Shown: positions 28,280 through 37,317 of the stretch, piece by piece
How positions within the stretch are numbered: position 1 is the first letter of the stretch
Layout of the letters: every line of letters begins with the position of its first letter
Source: Chitinophaga pinensis
GTDB taxonomy: Bacteria; Bacteroidota; Bacteroidia; Chitinophagales; Chitinophagaceae
NCBI GenBank assembly: GCA_902167325.1
Contig: LR632930.1
Span: 992,001 to 1,056,000, forward strand
Length of the DNA stretch: 64,000 nucleotides
Direction of reading: 5' to 3'
Program-made: the position numbers and the translations under genes
Notes under the pieces: model-generated
The model's database searches: none
Told to the model about the DNA's origin: nothing
The model's input: the letters and a program-made list of their open reading frames with translations, nothing else

Positions 28280-28355
28280 AAATGCATTGGGTGAATGGTG
28301 AACGGTAAATTACTTTTTCCGGTTATTGCCTAAAATTACGTACAACCGGTTAATT

Positions 28356-29372
28356 TTATACAGTTTGAGGGGAATAATCCTGCCACCTGATCTCAAAACA
28401 CGTGCCTTTCGGCAAGTTGTCATTCACGGCGATGGTTCCCCCGTGCTGTTCCACGATCTTCCGGGTGAGGTAAAGCCCGAGGCCTGATCCCTTCGACTTC
28501 CGTGTGTTTTCGTTACCGATGCGGTAAAACTTCATGAATATCTTGCCTTTTTCCTCTTGCGGAATACCTTCTCCCTGGTCACAAACCCGCATTAGCAGGT
28601 CGTTCTGCTCCAGCCCGAGGCTCACTACTATCTCTGTTCCTTTAGGTGCGTATTTCACCGCGTTCTCCACGAGGTTGTTCAACATGAGGGTGATCATGAA
28701 CTTATCCGCCTCCAGTCCTATCCCCGGTTCAATATCTGCCACTATGTCGTGACTGTGTATTCTGTCGCGCAGCTCGTTGAGCGCCTGTGTCAGTACCTGG
28801 CTGAAGTCCAGCGGCTCCAGGAAGGGCTGCGATTTCTCATGCTCGAACTGGGAGGCCAGCAGGATGTTGTTACAAAGCTGATCGAGCCGGTTCGTTTCGC
28901 GGATGGTGGCATCGAGCAGGCGGCGTTGTTTCTCTTCGTCGAGGCGGTGCTTACGGAGAGTTTCGAGGTTGAGCTTTGCGATGGCGATGGGGCTTTTCAG
29001 CTCATGCGTAACGGCCATCATGAAGTTCTGCTGTTGCTGCTGCAGCCGCATCTGCTTCCATACTGCCCGGTAAACCATGGAGGCACCGGCGAGGATGATG
29101 ATGAGGAAGATGGTGCCTTCGCCGATGTACTTCAGCGTCCGCATACGTTCCTCATGGTGGAGGCGCTGCATCTCCTGCATAAATTGTGATGGTTCGCTGA
29201 GCTGGTGCATTTGGTGTGTAAGCTCCATTTGCTCATAGTGCGCGATCTCTTTAGACTGCTGATGCAGCAGAACGCCCCACCATACCAGTTGCAGCACGGT
29301 ATAAACCAGCACAAAAACATATATGCCGGTGATCACCTTTTTACCTTGCAGGGCAGACGATGATTTTTTCAT
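28356..29372 (-). CDS. Two-component sensor histidine kinase
   Basis: 338 residues. Two transmembrane helices (about 13-36 and 85-105) flank a short periplasmic loop of roughly 48 residues. Then come HisKA (H123 in AVTHELKSPIAI) and HATPase with N-box NLVENAVKYAP, G1 VCDQGEGIP, F-box and G2 KGSGLGLYLT, all intact. It is the cognate partner of the OmpR-type regulator downstream. Upstream gldH ends 3 bp before, so kinase and regulator are cotranscribed with the yicC-gldH genes. Confidence 0.94.
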   Translation of the reverse strand: MKKSSSALQGKKVITGIYVFVLVYTVLQLVWWGVLLHQQSKEIAHYEQMELTHQMHQLSEPSQFMQEMQRLHHEERMRTLKYIGEGTIFLIIILAGASMVYRAVWKQMRLQQQQQNFMMAVTHELKSPIAIAKLNLETLRKHRLDEEKQRRLLDATIRETNRLDQLCNNILLASQFEHEKSQPFLEPLDFSQVLTQALNELRDRIHSHDIVADIEPGIGLEADKFMITLMLNNLVENAVKYAPKGTEIVVSLGLEQNDLLMRVCDQGEGIPQEEKGKIFMKFYRIGNENTRKSKGSGLGLYLTRKIVEQHGGTIAVNDNLPKGTCFEIRWQDYSPQTV

Positions 29373-29375
29373 GCG

Positions 29376-29873
29376 CTATTTCCGCGGAGCGGTTTTTTCC
29401 ACGCGCAGCCCCACGCTCATGATATAAGGCAGCGGGTCCTGTCGCATATTTTGCTCGAATGTAAAACGGTATGTTCCTGTTTTCGGGAGGATGGCGTTTT
29501 GCTGGATGGGGATGCGGTGCTCGAAAATATCATCGAGTCCGCTGCCCAGCCATTTACCGTAGCTGTCGGCCAAAGGCAGTTCCACTCTCCGGGATTGCGG
29601 AAGGCTGTCGCCCGGCAGTTGCGTGCTGACGATGAGCCAGAGATTGTTGTACGGATAGGCGTCTGTGTGGCGGACGTTTACGTACAGGTTGTAGAAGTAC
29701 GCCGTGTCTTCGTTCGTGAGCGTTACTTCGTATGATGGTTTGAAGGACGATTCCCAGCTGGATTGCGGGATGTCCCTGTTCTTTTCGTAAGTATCCAGCT
29801 TCGGCGGCATGCACGCGAATGCGAACAGGCTGAATGCGAGGCAGGCGGAGCGAGATATCGTCTTGCGGGTCAT
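29376..29873 (-). CDS. gldH: Gliding motility lipoprotein GldH
   Basis: 165 residues. Lipoprotein signal with lipid-attachment C21 (LFAFACMPP). The rest matches GldH: DIPQSSW, YNLYVNVRHTDAYPYNNLW, LPLADSYGKWLGSGLDDIF and TYRFTFEQNMRQDPLP. GldH is one of the lipoproteins needed for gliding in Flavobacterium and is widely retained in Bacteroidota. It follows yicC by 8 bp and precedes the kinase by 3 bp. Confidence 0.9.
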   Translation of the reverse strand: MTRKTISRSACLAFSLFAFACMPPKLDTYEKNRDIPQSSWESSFKPSYEVTLTNEDTAYFYNLYVNVRHTDAYPYNNLWLIVSTQLPGDSLPQSRRVELPLADSYGKWLGSGLDDIFEHRIPIQQNAILPKTGTYRFTFEQNMRQDPLPYIMSVGLRVEKTAPRK

Positions 29874-29881
29874 ATGCTTGA

Positions 29882-30757
29882 TTAGAGTACGTTGAGGACC
29901 TGCTCTTTGGCTTTTTCCAGCTCATCTTTCATCATCACCACCCATTGCTGGATGCCGGCATCATTTGCTTTGGAACCGGTAGTGTTGATCTCGCGGCCGA
30001 TTTCCTGGAGCACGAAGCCCAGTTTTTTACCTTTGGCGGATTCTGCTTCGTTGAGGATTTCCTTGAAGTAGCGGCAGTGGTTTTGCAGGCGCACCAGTTC
30101 TTCGGAGATGTCGAGCTTTTCTAAATAGAAAATGAGTTCCTGCTCCATGCGGTTACCGTCTACATTCTCTTTACCTACGTATTCGGCGAGGAGGGTTTCG
30201 AGGCGGGTACGCACTTTGTCTTTACGGAGCGGGTCCAGCTCGCGGACCTTCTCGGTATAGAGGAGGATATTGTCGATACGGAGGAGGAGATCTTTCTCCA
30301 GCATGATGCCTTCGTCCATACGGTGTGCGTCCATTTCTGCAACGGCTTTACGGACGATGGTGGCAACTTCGTTCCATTCGTTTTCGGTGATTTGTTCTGA
30401 AGCGGGAGATACTACTTCGGGGAGCTTCATGAGTACATTCAGCATATCTTCCTGCGGAATGGCGAGATCGCGGGCCATGCCGGAAATGGCTTCGTGGTAA
30501 TAACGTGCCAGTTCAGTGTTGATGACCACGGGGCGGGTGGCGCCGTTTTGTTTGATATTGATGGTGGCATCAAGAGTACCCCGCAGCAACTCCTGCTGGA
30601 GGATGTTGCGGATGTCGAATTCGTAGGGTTTCAGCAAGGGGGACAGCTTGAGGTTTACTTCAAACTGCTTGCCATTGAGAGATTTGACCTCCGCAACAAT
30701 GGTTGTTTCTCCCCGGGTTACCTCCGCGCGGCCGAAGCCGGTCATGGATTTCAGCAT
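29882..30757 (-). CDS. YicC family endoribonuclease-like protein
   Basis: 291 residues. N-terminus MLKSMTGFGRAE and the C-terminal GKKLGFVLQEIGREINTTGSKAN are hallmarks of the YicC family. E. coli YicC is associated with RNA turnover as an endoribonuclease acting with PNPase on small RNAs. It is the first gene of the yicC-gldH-kinase-regulator string. A TAGGTTTG box (30783-30776) 18 nt before the ATG is the probable promoter. Confidence 0.95.
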   Translation of the reverse strand: MLKSMTGFGRAEVTRGETTIVAEVKSLNGKQFEVNLKLSPLLKPYEFDIRNILQQELLRGTLDATINIKQNGATRPVVINTELARYYHEAISGMARDLAIPQEDMLNVLMKLPEVVSPASEQITENEWNEVATIVRKAVAEMDAHRMDEGIMLEKDLLLRIDNILLYTEKVRELDPLRKDKVRTRLETLLAEYVGKENVDGNRMEQELIFYLEKLDISEELVRLQNHCRYFKEILNEAESAKGKKLGFVLQEIGREINTTGSKANDAGIQQWVVMMKDELEKAKEQVLNVL

Positions 30758-30775
30758 ATTATCTGTTTAATGTGA

Positions 30776-30783
30776 CAAACCTA
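30776..30783 (-). promoter_or_regulatory. -7 box ahead of yicC
   Basis: TAGGTTTG on the minus strand, 18 nt before the ATG; no clear upstream partner. Confidence 0.4.
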
Positions 30784-30821
30784 GTCAATTATTGTCATAT
30801 TTCGGCCGGAAGGCCAACGTG

Positions 30822-31409
30822 TTAGCGGAAGAGTGCGGCTTCGATTTCCTTTTGGGTATGCGTCACCATATCGCCGGGGAGCATACCGCGGATATCGAGG
30901 CGGCCGATGCGGTAACGGATCAGCCTCAACGTGGGGAAGCCTGTTGCCGCAGTCATTTTACGCACCTGCCGGTTCTTCCCTTCACTGAGTATAAGGCGTA
31001 TCCATGGAGCAGGTATGTGCTGGCGGAAACGGATGGGTGGATTACGATCCGGCACCTCCGGCGGAGCATCGAACAAAGATGCTTTTGCGGGTTTTGTACG
31101 GAAAGGCTTGCCGTCTATCGTAATGGAAACACCCGCTTCGAGCTGGCGGATGGCTTCGGGTGTAACAGCCCCGTCTACCTGTACCCAGTATTCCCGCTCA
31201 TGTGCCTGTGAAGGATGCAGTAAGCGATGGTTGAGCGACTTATCATTGGTGAGTATCAAAAGTCCTTCACTATCGTAGTCGAGCCGGCCAACCGGATACA
31301 CATCTTTCGGAACGTTAAAAAAGTCAGACAATACGGCTTTGCCATCTTCTTTCCCGAAACGGGTTAACACCTGGTAAGGTTTGTAAACGGTAAAATAGCT
31401 AAGGCTCAC
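30822..31409 (-). CDS. rRNA pseudouridine synthase, RsuA/RluE type
   Basis: 195 residues, the short form without an N-terminal S4 domain, as in RluE. The catalytic Asp is D44 in PVGRLDYDSEGLLILTND. LSEGKNRQVRKMTAATGFPT and LRLIRYRIG near the C-terminus are typical. RluE modifies 23S rRNA U2457 in E. coli; whether the target is the same here is inferred. Divergent from the Crp/Fnr gene. Confidence 0.93.
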   Translation of the reverse strand: MSLSYFTVYKPYQVLTRFGKEDGKAVLSDFFNVPKDVYPVGRLDYDSEGLLILTNDKSLNHRLLHPSQAHEREYWVQVDGAVTPEAIRQLEAGVSITIDGKPFRTKPAKASLFDAPPEVPDRNPPIRFRQHIPAPWIRLILSEGKNRQVRKMTAATGFPTLRLIRYRIGRLDIRGMLPGDMVTHTQKEIEAALFR

Positions 31410-31418
31410 TGCAACTGC

Positions 31419-31450
31419 TTTGGTTAAGGGCCTGTAAATTAGTAATTTTG
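31419..31450 (+). promoter_or_regulatory. Promoter of the Crp/Fnr gene (Bacteroidota type)
   Basis: TTTG (31419-31422), 20-nt spacer, TAATTTTG (31443-31450), 31 nt before the ATG. Good match in both elements and spacing. Confidence 0.65.
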
Positions 31451-31481
31451 CCGCATCCTTAGCGATTTTATAGCATATGAC

Positions 31482-32186
31482 ATGTTAAGCGATCAAACTC
31501 CCTGCCCTTACTGCGGCAAATTTCTGGGCGAGATGTTATCCGCCGCCACGCCTGAACATGTGGAAGAGATCGCCAACGCCAAAACCTGCAAGATCTACCG
31601 TAAAGGACAGGATATTTTCCAGGAAGGCGGCCACCCGTACGGTATTTTCTTCGTGAATTCCGGTAAAGTAAAGTTATCGCACAGCGGAGACGAGGGGCGT
31701 GAGCAGATCGTGCGCCTTGTGAAGCCCGGTGATCTGATCGGATATAAGGCGCTCATTAGCAACGAACCATATACGGCAACAGCTACGGTGCTGGAAGACA
31801 GTGCGGTGTGTTTCATTCCGCGCGATGTATTCCTTGGGTTGCTTCAAAAAGATCCGACGCTTGCGTTGCGCATGATGCAGATCCTGTCCAGTGAGTTGCG
31901 CAGGGCGGAGCAGAAAATTACACACCTTGCACAGAAGCCGGTGCGTGAACGCCTTGCTGAAACATTACTCACCCTGAAGGAAACTTACGGGCTGGAAGAA
32001 GATGAACAAACGATCAACGTGATGCTTTCCCGGGAAGAGATCGCTAACCTGGTAGGTACGGCAACCGAATCTGCCATCCGTTTGCTCTCGGAATTCAAAA
32101 AAGAGAAAGTGATAGACCTTGCAGGCAAAAAAATCCGCATTCTCCGTCTGCAGCAACTCATAAAAATGGCAAACCTGCAGGATTGA
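31482..32186 (+). CDS. Crp/Fnr family transcriptional regulator
   Basis: 234 residues. N-terminal cyclic-nucleotide-type beta roll (about 35-125: YRKGQDIFQEGGHPYGIFFVNSGKVKL, IVRLVKPGDLIGYKAL), dimer helix (about 130-155) and C-terminal winged helix (MLSREEIANLVGTATESAIRLLSEFKKEKVI). Two cysteines in CPYCGKF near the N-terminus could bind metal or respond to redox, but the Fnr four-cysteine set is not complete. Signal and regulon are unknown. Confidence 0.93.
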   Translation: MLSDQTPCPYCGKFLGEMLSAATPEHVEEIANAKTCKIYRKGQDIFQEGGHPYGIFFVNSGKVKLSHSGDEGREQIVRLVKPGDLIGYKALISNEPYTATATVLEDSAVCFIPRDVFLGLLQKDPTLALRMMQILSSELRRAEQKITHLAQKPVRERLAETLLTLKETYGLEEDEQTINVMLSREEIANLVGTATESAIRLLSEFKKEKVIDLAGKKIRILRLQQLIKMANLQD

Positions 32187-32578
32187 TTCCCTTATATCCC
32201 GAACTTTCTCCTCCTAAAGCCATTTAAAAAGCCAAAATCGAACGGAAAGCTGTCAGGCCGACTAACTACCCACTGCGGCCTCAAAAGCATTTTTAAGCGT
32301 CTTACAATGCATAGCGATGTATGTAGCGTGTGAAGAGTGGTTTGATGAAACGTAGTGTAGCGAGGGGTTTCAGACTAAATTAAAAAAGTCTGACTGCGTG
32401 AACAATCAGACTTTCTTGTTATGTGAATGGGTTAGTAAGTACAGGGAAATAATATTCCCTACACAATATTAAAAAGAATTTCATCACAAAAGAAAATTTT
32501 TACAAGAAATTTTATTCACAAGCAAAAAAAAATTGTGGATAACGCCCCCTAACTTTGCTTCGATTTAACGACGTTCAT
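32187..32578. other. Intergenic region with one hairpin
   Basis: About 390 bp between two genes on the plus strand. It holds a 9-bp stem (AAAGTCTGA / TCAGACTTT, 32385-32414) with a 12-nt loop, then very A/T-rich sequence, and a TAACTTTG -7 box (32550-32557) 21 nt before the next ATG. No coding frame is credible. Confidence 0.5.
32381..32418 (+). terminator. Possible terminator downstream of the Crp/Fnr gene
   Basis: Stem AAAGTCTGA / TCAGACTTT flanked by an A run, followed by TTTCTTGTT. It lies about 200 nt after the stop codon. Confidence 0.5.
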
Positions 32579-33520
32579 ATGAAGTTTGATACACCAATAC
32601 CGGTAAAAGAAATAGCTGCGCTCACGGGCGCGAAGCTTGCAGGCAATGAAGCGCTGCTGGCAACGGGCATCAACGAGATTCACAAGGTTACGCCTGGCGA
32701 TATCTCGTTTGTGGATTTTGAGAAGTACTACAACGCCTGCCTCTCATCTCCTGCCTCTATCATCATCATCAACAAGGAAGTGGAAGTTCCCGAGGGGAAA
32801 GCCATCCTGGTTACCGACGATCCGTTCTCCGCATACGTAAGCCTTGTTAAGCGCTTCCGCCCTTACGAGCCGCAAAATAAAGCCGTAAGCGACAGTGCGG
32901 TGATCGGGGAAGGAACCATCATTTCCCATGGCGCAGTGGTAGGTCACCATGTTACCATCGGCAGCAACTGCATCATTCACCCCAACGTTGTTATTTACGA
33001 CCATACGGAGATCGGGGATAACGTAATCATCCATTCCGGGACGGTTATCGGTGCAGATGCGTTTTACTTCAAGAAAAGGGCTGCCCGGGAAGTGATGTGG
33101 GATAAGCTGGAAAGCTGCGGCCGCGTTATCATTGAAAGCGATGTGGAAATCGGTGCCCTCTGCACCATCGATAAAGGCGTAAGTGGCGATACCATCATCG
33201 GCCGCGGAACTAAGTTCGATAACATGATCCACATCGGACATGGCACCGTGATCGGGCGTAACTGCCTCTTCGCTGCCCAGGTAGGTGTAGGCGGTAAAGC
33301 CATTATCGAAGACAACGTGATCCTCTGGGGACAGGTTGGCGTTAACAAAGATCTCACCATCGGTAAAGGTGCGGTTGTTTACGCAGGCAGCGGTGTGAAA
33401 GATTCCATTGAAGGCGGTAAAGTATACTTTGGCTCTCCCGTGGAAGAAGCACGTACCAAAATGAAAGAACTGGCCTGGATCAAACGTATCCCCGAGATGT
33501 GGGCAAAACTCAAAGGTTAA
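32579..33520 (+). CDS. LpxD-like UDP-3-O-acylglucosamine N-acyltransferase (divergent paralogue)
   Basis: 313 residues from the ATG at 32579 (MKFDTPIPVKEIAAL). N-terminal uridine-binding-type domain (1-100, with DISFVDFEKYYNAC) and a left-handed beta-helix of hexapeptide repeats (about 105-280), followed by a C-terminal helix. The catalytic-type His in IHIGHGTVIG is kept. The usual LpxD segment for GlcN binding (GxDGFGY...KIPQ) is replaced by GADAFYFKKRAAREVMWDK, so the substrate may differ from canonical lipid A synthesis. Bacteroidota often have more than one LpxD homologue. Confidence 0.8.
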   Translation: MKFDTPIPVKEIAALTGAKLAGNEALLATGINEIHKVTPGDISFVDFEKYYNACLSSPASIIIINKEVEVPEGKAILVTDDPFSAYVSLVKRFRPYEPQNKAVSDSAVIGEGTIISHGAVVGHHVTIGSNCIIHPNVVIYDHTEIGDNVIIHSGTVIGADAFYFKKRAAREVMWDKLESCGRVIIESDVEIGALCTIDKGVSGDTIIGRGTKFDNMIHIGHGTVIGRNCLFAAQVGVGGKAIIEDNVILWGQVGVNKDLTIGKGAVVYAGSGVKDSIEGGKVYFGSPVEEARTKMKELAWIKRIPEMWAKLKG

Positions 33521-33531
33521 TCGTAAAAGAC

Positions 33532-34230
33532 ATGATAAAGTCCCTGACCGGCATCGCTGCAACCTGCATCCTTCTACTGGCAGGTTGCGGTGTTACAAAA
33601 ACTGCCAAAGCCCCCGGGCTGTATTCCTCCGCCAACGAGCTGGCAGTTAAAACCGACGACGGCTGGTTTTCTGCCAAAACCATTTCACTCGGTGATTACT
33701 CCACTACTTCCCGCACCAATGGAGTTCAATCCGGTTCACCGGCTAAACAATGGAAGAACGTTTCCGACGCTTTTTCCTTTACCAGTAAAAACGGCGGGTC
33801 GCAATTGCCCGTGCAGGTGTTGAGCACACCAAGAATCACCTTTTCTTCACGCACCTTTCCCGCCTGGTTCCCAGTAACAGGTAACGATGCACCACTCTGG
33901 TACATACATGTAGGCGCTAACGCTGCAGATCCGTTGAAGAGCTGGGAACTGATCCTGAAAAGGAACATCGTCTTCCTCGAACTCAACGACAATAAACCCG
34001 TCGGCATCCTCCGCTCTGCGGCAGATGAACTGAAGGTAACGGCACATAACCGTTATGGTGCAGTGAACAGTGCGGATAAGATCTGTTATGAGTTTCAGCT
34101 GAAGGGTATGCCCGTTGCGGCATTACTTATGGGTAAAGAGCCGCGTGTATGGTTGCAGAAAGAGCTGGACCCTGCCCTGCGTGAAACGCTGGCAGCCACG
34201 ATGCTGGGCCTGTTGTTCAGGCCGCAATAA
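33532..34230 (+). CDS. Lipoprotein of unknown function
   Basis: 232 residues from the ATG at 33532. Lipoprotein signal with LLLAGC (lipid Cys at about 18). The remainder is a soluble, beta-rich chain (for example DDGWFSAKTISLGDYSTTS, LKSWELILKRNIVFLELNDNKPVGIL). No family recognised. It starts 11 bp after the LpxD-like gene and is probably cotranscribed with it. Confidence 0.78.
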   Translation: MIKSLTGIAATCILLLAGCGVTKTAKAPGLYSSANELAVKTDDGWFSAKTISLGDYSTTSRTNGVQSGSPAKQWKNVSDAFSFTSKNGGSQLPVQVLSTPRITFSSRTFPAWFPVTGNDAPLWYIHVGANAADPLKSWELILKRNIVFLELNDNKPVGILRSAADELKVTAHNRYGAVNSADKICYEFQLKGMPVAALLMGKEPRVWLQKELDPALRETLAATMLGLLFRPQ

Positions 34231-34237
34231 GAACTAT

Positions 34238-35227
34238 TCAGGAAGCTCCCTGTTGTTTACTGAGGAGGAAGTTGCGGGAAATGGTTTCGATCGTTTCCGG
34301 CAATGGTCTGAACCGGAAACCGGGGAGCGCTTCCTGTATCTTGTGATTGCTGTAGAAAACTTTTAACTGAGCGGTGCGGGCAGTTTCCCGCGTGAGCAGG
34401 GGGCGTTTGCCCGTGAACATGCTACGGATCTTTTCTATCCGCCATACCACCTCCGCCATCCAGGGTTTGGTAGCTATGTGAGGAGGCTTTTTGCCGAGGT
34501 GGCGGGCCATTTCGTTGAAGAGCCGGCGATAGGGCCAGTTATCGCCGTTGAGAATAAAGCGCTGTGCAGTAATGGGGCTTTCCATGAGTTGAATCATCGC
34601 TTCCGCCACATCTTCCACATCCACGAAACCGTTCACACCTTCTGTATAATACGGGAACTCTTTCCAGGCATTAGCAAGCAGCTTGCCCGAGCCATCGTGC
34701 CAGAAACCGCTGCCCAGGATGATGGAAGGGTTTACGATCACCGCATTCAATCCTTCTGCGATGCCGCGCCATATTTCTATTTCGCTGAGGTGTTTGCTGA
34801 CGGCGTATTTGCTGTTGTTCTTACTTTCTTCCCACTGCGCGTTTTCCGTGATGTTATCGTGCTGCCTTGCGCGGCCGAGTGCGGCGATGGAGCTGACGTG
34901 CACGATCTTCCTGACGCCTGTATCGATGGCCATGTTCACCACATTGGCGGTGCCTTCGATATTTGTTTTCATCATGGTATTGCGCATGCCGGGTTCGAAC
35001 GAAACGATGGCTGCGCAGTGATATACTTCCGTGATACCGGCAAATGCATCTTCAAGGGCGCAAACGTCGAGCACATCGCCCTGTACCCATTCCACCCTGT
35101 CGGCGATGTCTTTGATTTGATCGGGTATGCGGCTGCGGTAGAGGGCGCGCACCGGTTTACCGGCTTTCACCAACGCCCGCAGCAGATAACTACCCAATAA
35201 ACCCGTACCGCCTGTGACAAGGATCAT
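34238..35227 (-). CDS. NAD-dependent epimerase/dehydratase (extended SDR)
   Basis: 329 residues from the ATG at 35227 (MILVTGGTGLLGSYLLRAL), an extended SDR with TGGTGLLG for NAD(P) binding, HVSSIAALGR with the catalytic Ser, and Y-x3-K in YAVSKHLSE. Resembles dihydroflavonol reductase/UDP-glucose epimerase relatives; substrate unknown. The open frame upstream of the chosen Met overlaps the dehydrogenase gene and is rejected. It follows the 3-hydroxyacyl-CoA dehydrogenase gene by 35 bp on the same strand. Confidence 0.9.
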   Translation of the reverse strand: MILVTGGTGLLGSYLLRALVKAGKPVRALYRSRIPDQIKDIADRVEWVQGDVLDVCALEDAFAGITEVYHCAAIVSFEPGMRNTMMKTNIEGTANVVNMAIDTGVRKIVHVSSIAALGRARQHDNITENAQWEESKNNSKYAVSKHLSEIEIWRGIAEGLNAVIVNPSIILGSGFWHDGSGKLLANAWKEFPYYTEGVNGFVDVEDVAEAMIQLMESPITAQRFILNGDNWPYRRLFNEMARHLGKKPPHIATKPWMAEVVWRIEKIRSMFTGKRPLLTRETARTAQLKVFYSNHKIQEALPGFRFRPLPETIETISRNFLLSKQQGAS

Positions 35228-35262
35228 TTCGAAAGTATTGTGATTGAAGGCACAAATGTAAA

Positions 35263-36120
35263 TCAATACTTGTAAAAACCTTGGCCGGTTTTGCGGCCCA
35301 GGTCGCCTTTCTCCACCAGTGCTGCCTGCATGGCGCCGGGGCGGAAGCGGGGTGCTTCCTGAAATGCTTCGTAAAGCGATCGGGTAACGGCGTAGTTAAC
35401 ATCATTACCGATGAGGTCCATCAATGCAAATGGTCCCATGCGGAAGCCTGCTGCTTCCAGCAACCGGTCGATGGCAGCAATGTCTGCCACACCGGAAGAT
35501 GCGATCTCCATGGCTTCAAGATAGTAATGCCGCGCCACGCGGTTTACGATAAAACCGGGGGCATCTTTTACATGCACCGGCGTTTTACCCATATGCTTCA
35601 CGAGGTCGTACAGCAATTGTGTGACGGTGGTGGATGTTTGTTCTCCACTGATCACTTCCACAAGCGCCATGAGGTGGGCGGGGTTGAAGAAGTGCATGCC
35701 TGCCACTCTTTCCGGATGGGGTATTTCTGCTGCGATCGCGGATACGGAAAGAGAGGAGGTATTGGTAGCGAAAATGGTTTTGGGGGAATTGTGAAGCGCC
35801 AGCTCCCGGAAGAGGCCCACTTTCACGGGTATCTTTTCTACAATAGCCTCGATGATCACATCGGCTTTGCAATCTGTGATATTGTGGCAGGGGGTAAGGC
35901 GCCGGAGTGCGGCATCTTTGTCTTCCGGATTCATTTTACCTTTCTCTACGGCTTTCTCCAGGTTCTTGCGGATCATGTTGATCCCTGCATCAACTGCTTC
36001 GGCTTTCACGTCGAATAAAAGCGTAGGGAAACCCGCTGATGCAGCAACGAGGGCAATACCTGCACCCATGGTGCCTGCGCCGCAAACGGCGATCTGTTTG
36101 ATGTCGGAAACGGTTTGCAT
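35263..36120 (-). CDS. 3-hydroxyacyl-CoA dehydrogenase (3-hydroxybutyryl-CoA dehydrogenase type)
   Basis: 285 residues. N-terminal NAD-binding Rossmann domain (IAVCGAGTMGAGIALVAA), ATNTSSLSVSAIA, the catalytic region HFFNPAHLMALVEVI, then HVKDAPGFIVNRV and the C-terminal helical dimer domain with GPFALMDLIGNDVN. Length matches the stand-alone enzyme (not the FadB fusion). Acts in fatty-acid or butanoyl-CoA metabolism. A terminator separates it from pheS. Confidence 0.93.
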   Translation of the reverse strand: MQTVSDIKQIAVCGAGTMGAGIALVAASAGFPTLLFDVKAEAVDAGINMIRKNLEKAVEKGKMNPEDKDAALRRLTPCHNITDCKADVIIEAIVEKIPVKVGLFRELALHNSPKTIFATNTSSLSVSAIAAEIPHPERVAGMHFFNPAHLMALVEVISGEQTSTTVTQLLYDLVKHMGKTPVHVKDAPGFIVNRVARHYYLEAMEIASSGVADIAAIDRLLEAAGFRMGPFALMDLIGNDVNYAVTRSLYEAFQEAPRFRPGAMQAALVEKGDLGRKTGQGFYKY

Positions 36121-36148
36121 AAGGAAGATCGTTTTGGGGAGCGTAGCG

Positions 36149-36185
36149 GAAAAGAAAAGCGGCCGTTCCGGTATGGAACGGCCGC
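36149..36185 (-). terminator. Terminator after pheS
   Basis: Perfect 11-bp stem GCGGCCGTTCC / GGAACGGCCGC with a 5-nt loop (36159-36185), followed on the minus strand by TTTTCTTTT. Confidence 0.9.
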
Positions 36186-36196
36186 ATTAAGATATG

Positions 36197-37225
36197 TTAA
36201 CGTGCGCCCTGGAATTGTTTCAGGAAGCGCAGATCGTTTTCTGAGAATAGCCGTAGATCCTTGATCTGGTACTTCAGCATGGTGAGCCTTTCGATGCCCA
36301 TACCAAATGCGAAGCCGGTGTATTTGGAAGAATCGATTCCGCAATTCTCCAGTACCTGCGGATGTACCATGCCACAGCCGAGGATCTCTACCCAGCCACT
36401 GTGTTTGCACACATTACAACCTTCGCCGCCGCATATGAGGCAGGAGATATCCATTTCTGCACTCGGCTCCGTGAACGGGAAGAACGAGGGGCGGAAACGG
36501 ATCTTAAAGTTTTCACCGAAGAACTCCTGTACGAAATAGTACAGTGTTTGCTTCAGGTCTGCAAACGAAACATTTTCTGCCACATACAGGCCTTCGATCT
36601 GGTGGAAGAAGCAGTGTGCGCGGGCAGAGATGGTTTCATTTCGGTATACGCGGCCCGGGCAGATGATACGGATGGGGAGCTTACCTTCTTCCATCACTCT
36701 CACCTGAACGGAGGAAGTGTGGGTACGCAACAGCCAGTCGGGGTTGTTGTGTACATAGAAAGTGTCCTGCATATCGCGGGCGGGGTGGTTTTCGTCGAGG
36801 TTGAGGGCTGTGAAGTTGTGCCAGTCGTTTTCGATTTCCGGTCCTTCTGCAATGGTAAAGCCCAGCCGCTCGAAAATGCGGATGGCTTTATTGCGCACGA
36901 TGCTGATAGGATGGCGGGTACCCAGGCGGTGAGGCTCACCGGGGAGGGTAAGATCGAGCTGGTCGGCAGCACCGCCGGCTTCATCTTTCAACTGCTCAAA
37001 TTCCGCATATTTAGCTTCTGCGGCCAGCTTAAAGGCGTTCAGCACCTGGCCGAACTCTTTTTTACCCTCGTTAGGAACGTTTTTCATTTCCCCGAAAAGG
37101 GCCTTTACGATCCCTTTGGTACCGAGGAATTTGATACGGTATTGCTCCAGCTGCTCCGCATTTTCCGGGCGGAAAGCCGCAATTTCCTGCTTATAAGCTT
37201 CTATTTGTTGCACGATTGCGTCCAT
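36197..37225 (-). CDS. pheS: Phenylalanyl-tRNA synthetase alpha subunit
   Basis: 342 residues from the ATG at 37225 (MDAIVQQIEAYK); a TTG three codons earlier is less likely. Class II synthetase core: coiled-coil N-terminus, GEPHRLGTRHPIS, motif 2 region with RNETISARAHCFFHQIEGLYV, FRPSFFPFTEPSAEMDI and motif 3 GFAFGMGIERLTML. A CLICGGEGCNVCKHSGWVE insert carries cysteines often present in PheS. Charges tRNA-Phe with the beta subunit, which is not in this window. Confidence 0.97.
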   Translation of the reverse strand: MDAIVQQIEAYKQEIAAFRPENAEQLEQYRIKFLGTKGIVKALFGEMKNVPNEGKKEFGQVLNAFKLAAEAKYAEFEQLKDEAGGAADQLDLTLPGEPHRLGTRHPISIVRNKAIRIFERLGFTIAEGPEIENDWHNFTALNLDENHPARDMQDTFYVHNNPDWLLRTHTSSVQVRVMEEGKLPIRIICPGRVYRNETISARAHCFFHQIEGLYVAENVSFADLKQTLYYFVQEFFGENFKIRFRPSFFPFTEPSAEMDISCLICGGEGCNVCKHSGWVEILGCGMVHPQVLENCGIDSSKYTGFAFGMGIERLTMLKYQIKDLRLFSENDLRFLKQFQGAR

Positions 37226-37231
37226 AGCCGA

Positions 37232-37239
37232 CAAAGATA
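37232..37239 (-). promoter_or_regulatory. -7 box immediately before pheS
   Basis: TATCTTTG on the minus strand ends 6 nt before the pheS ATG; if it is the promoter, the mRNA would be nearly leaderless. Confidence 0.35.
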
Positions 37240-37317
37240 ACGCTGCCGGGAGAAATTTCCTTACCGGATTTTATGGAATCCGGGAGGTTAAGCATCTTAC
37301 TCTCAAATCCTCCCGTT

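Noticed and set aside
32744-33562. 272-residue minus-strand frame opposite the LpxD-like gene
   Set aside because: Antisense of a hexapeptide-repeat protein; periodic composition keeps it open, no protein similarity.
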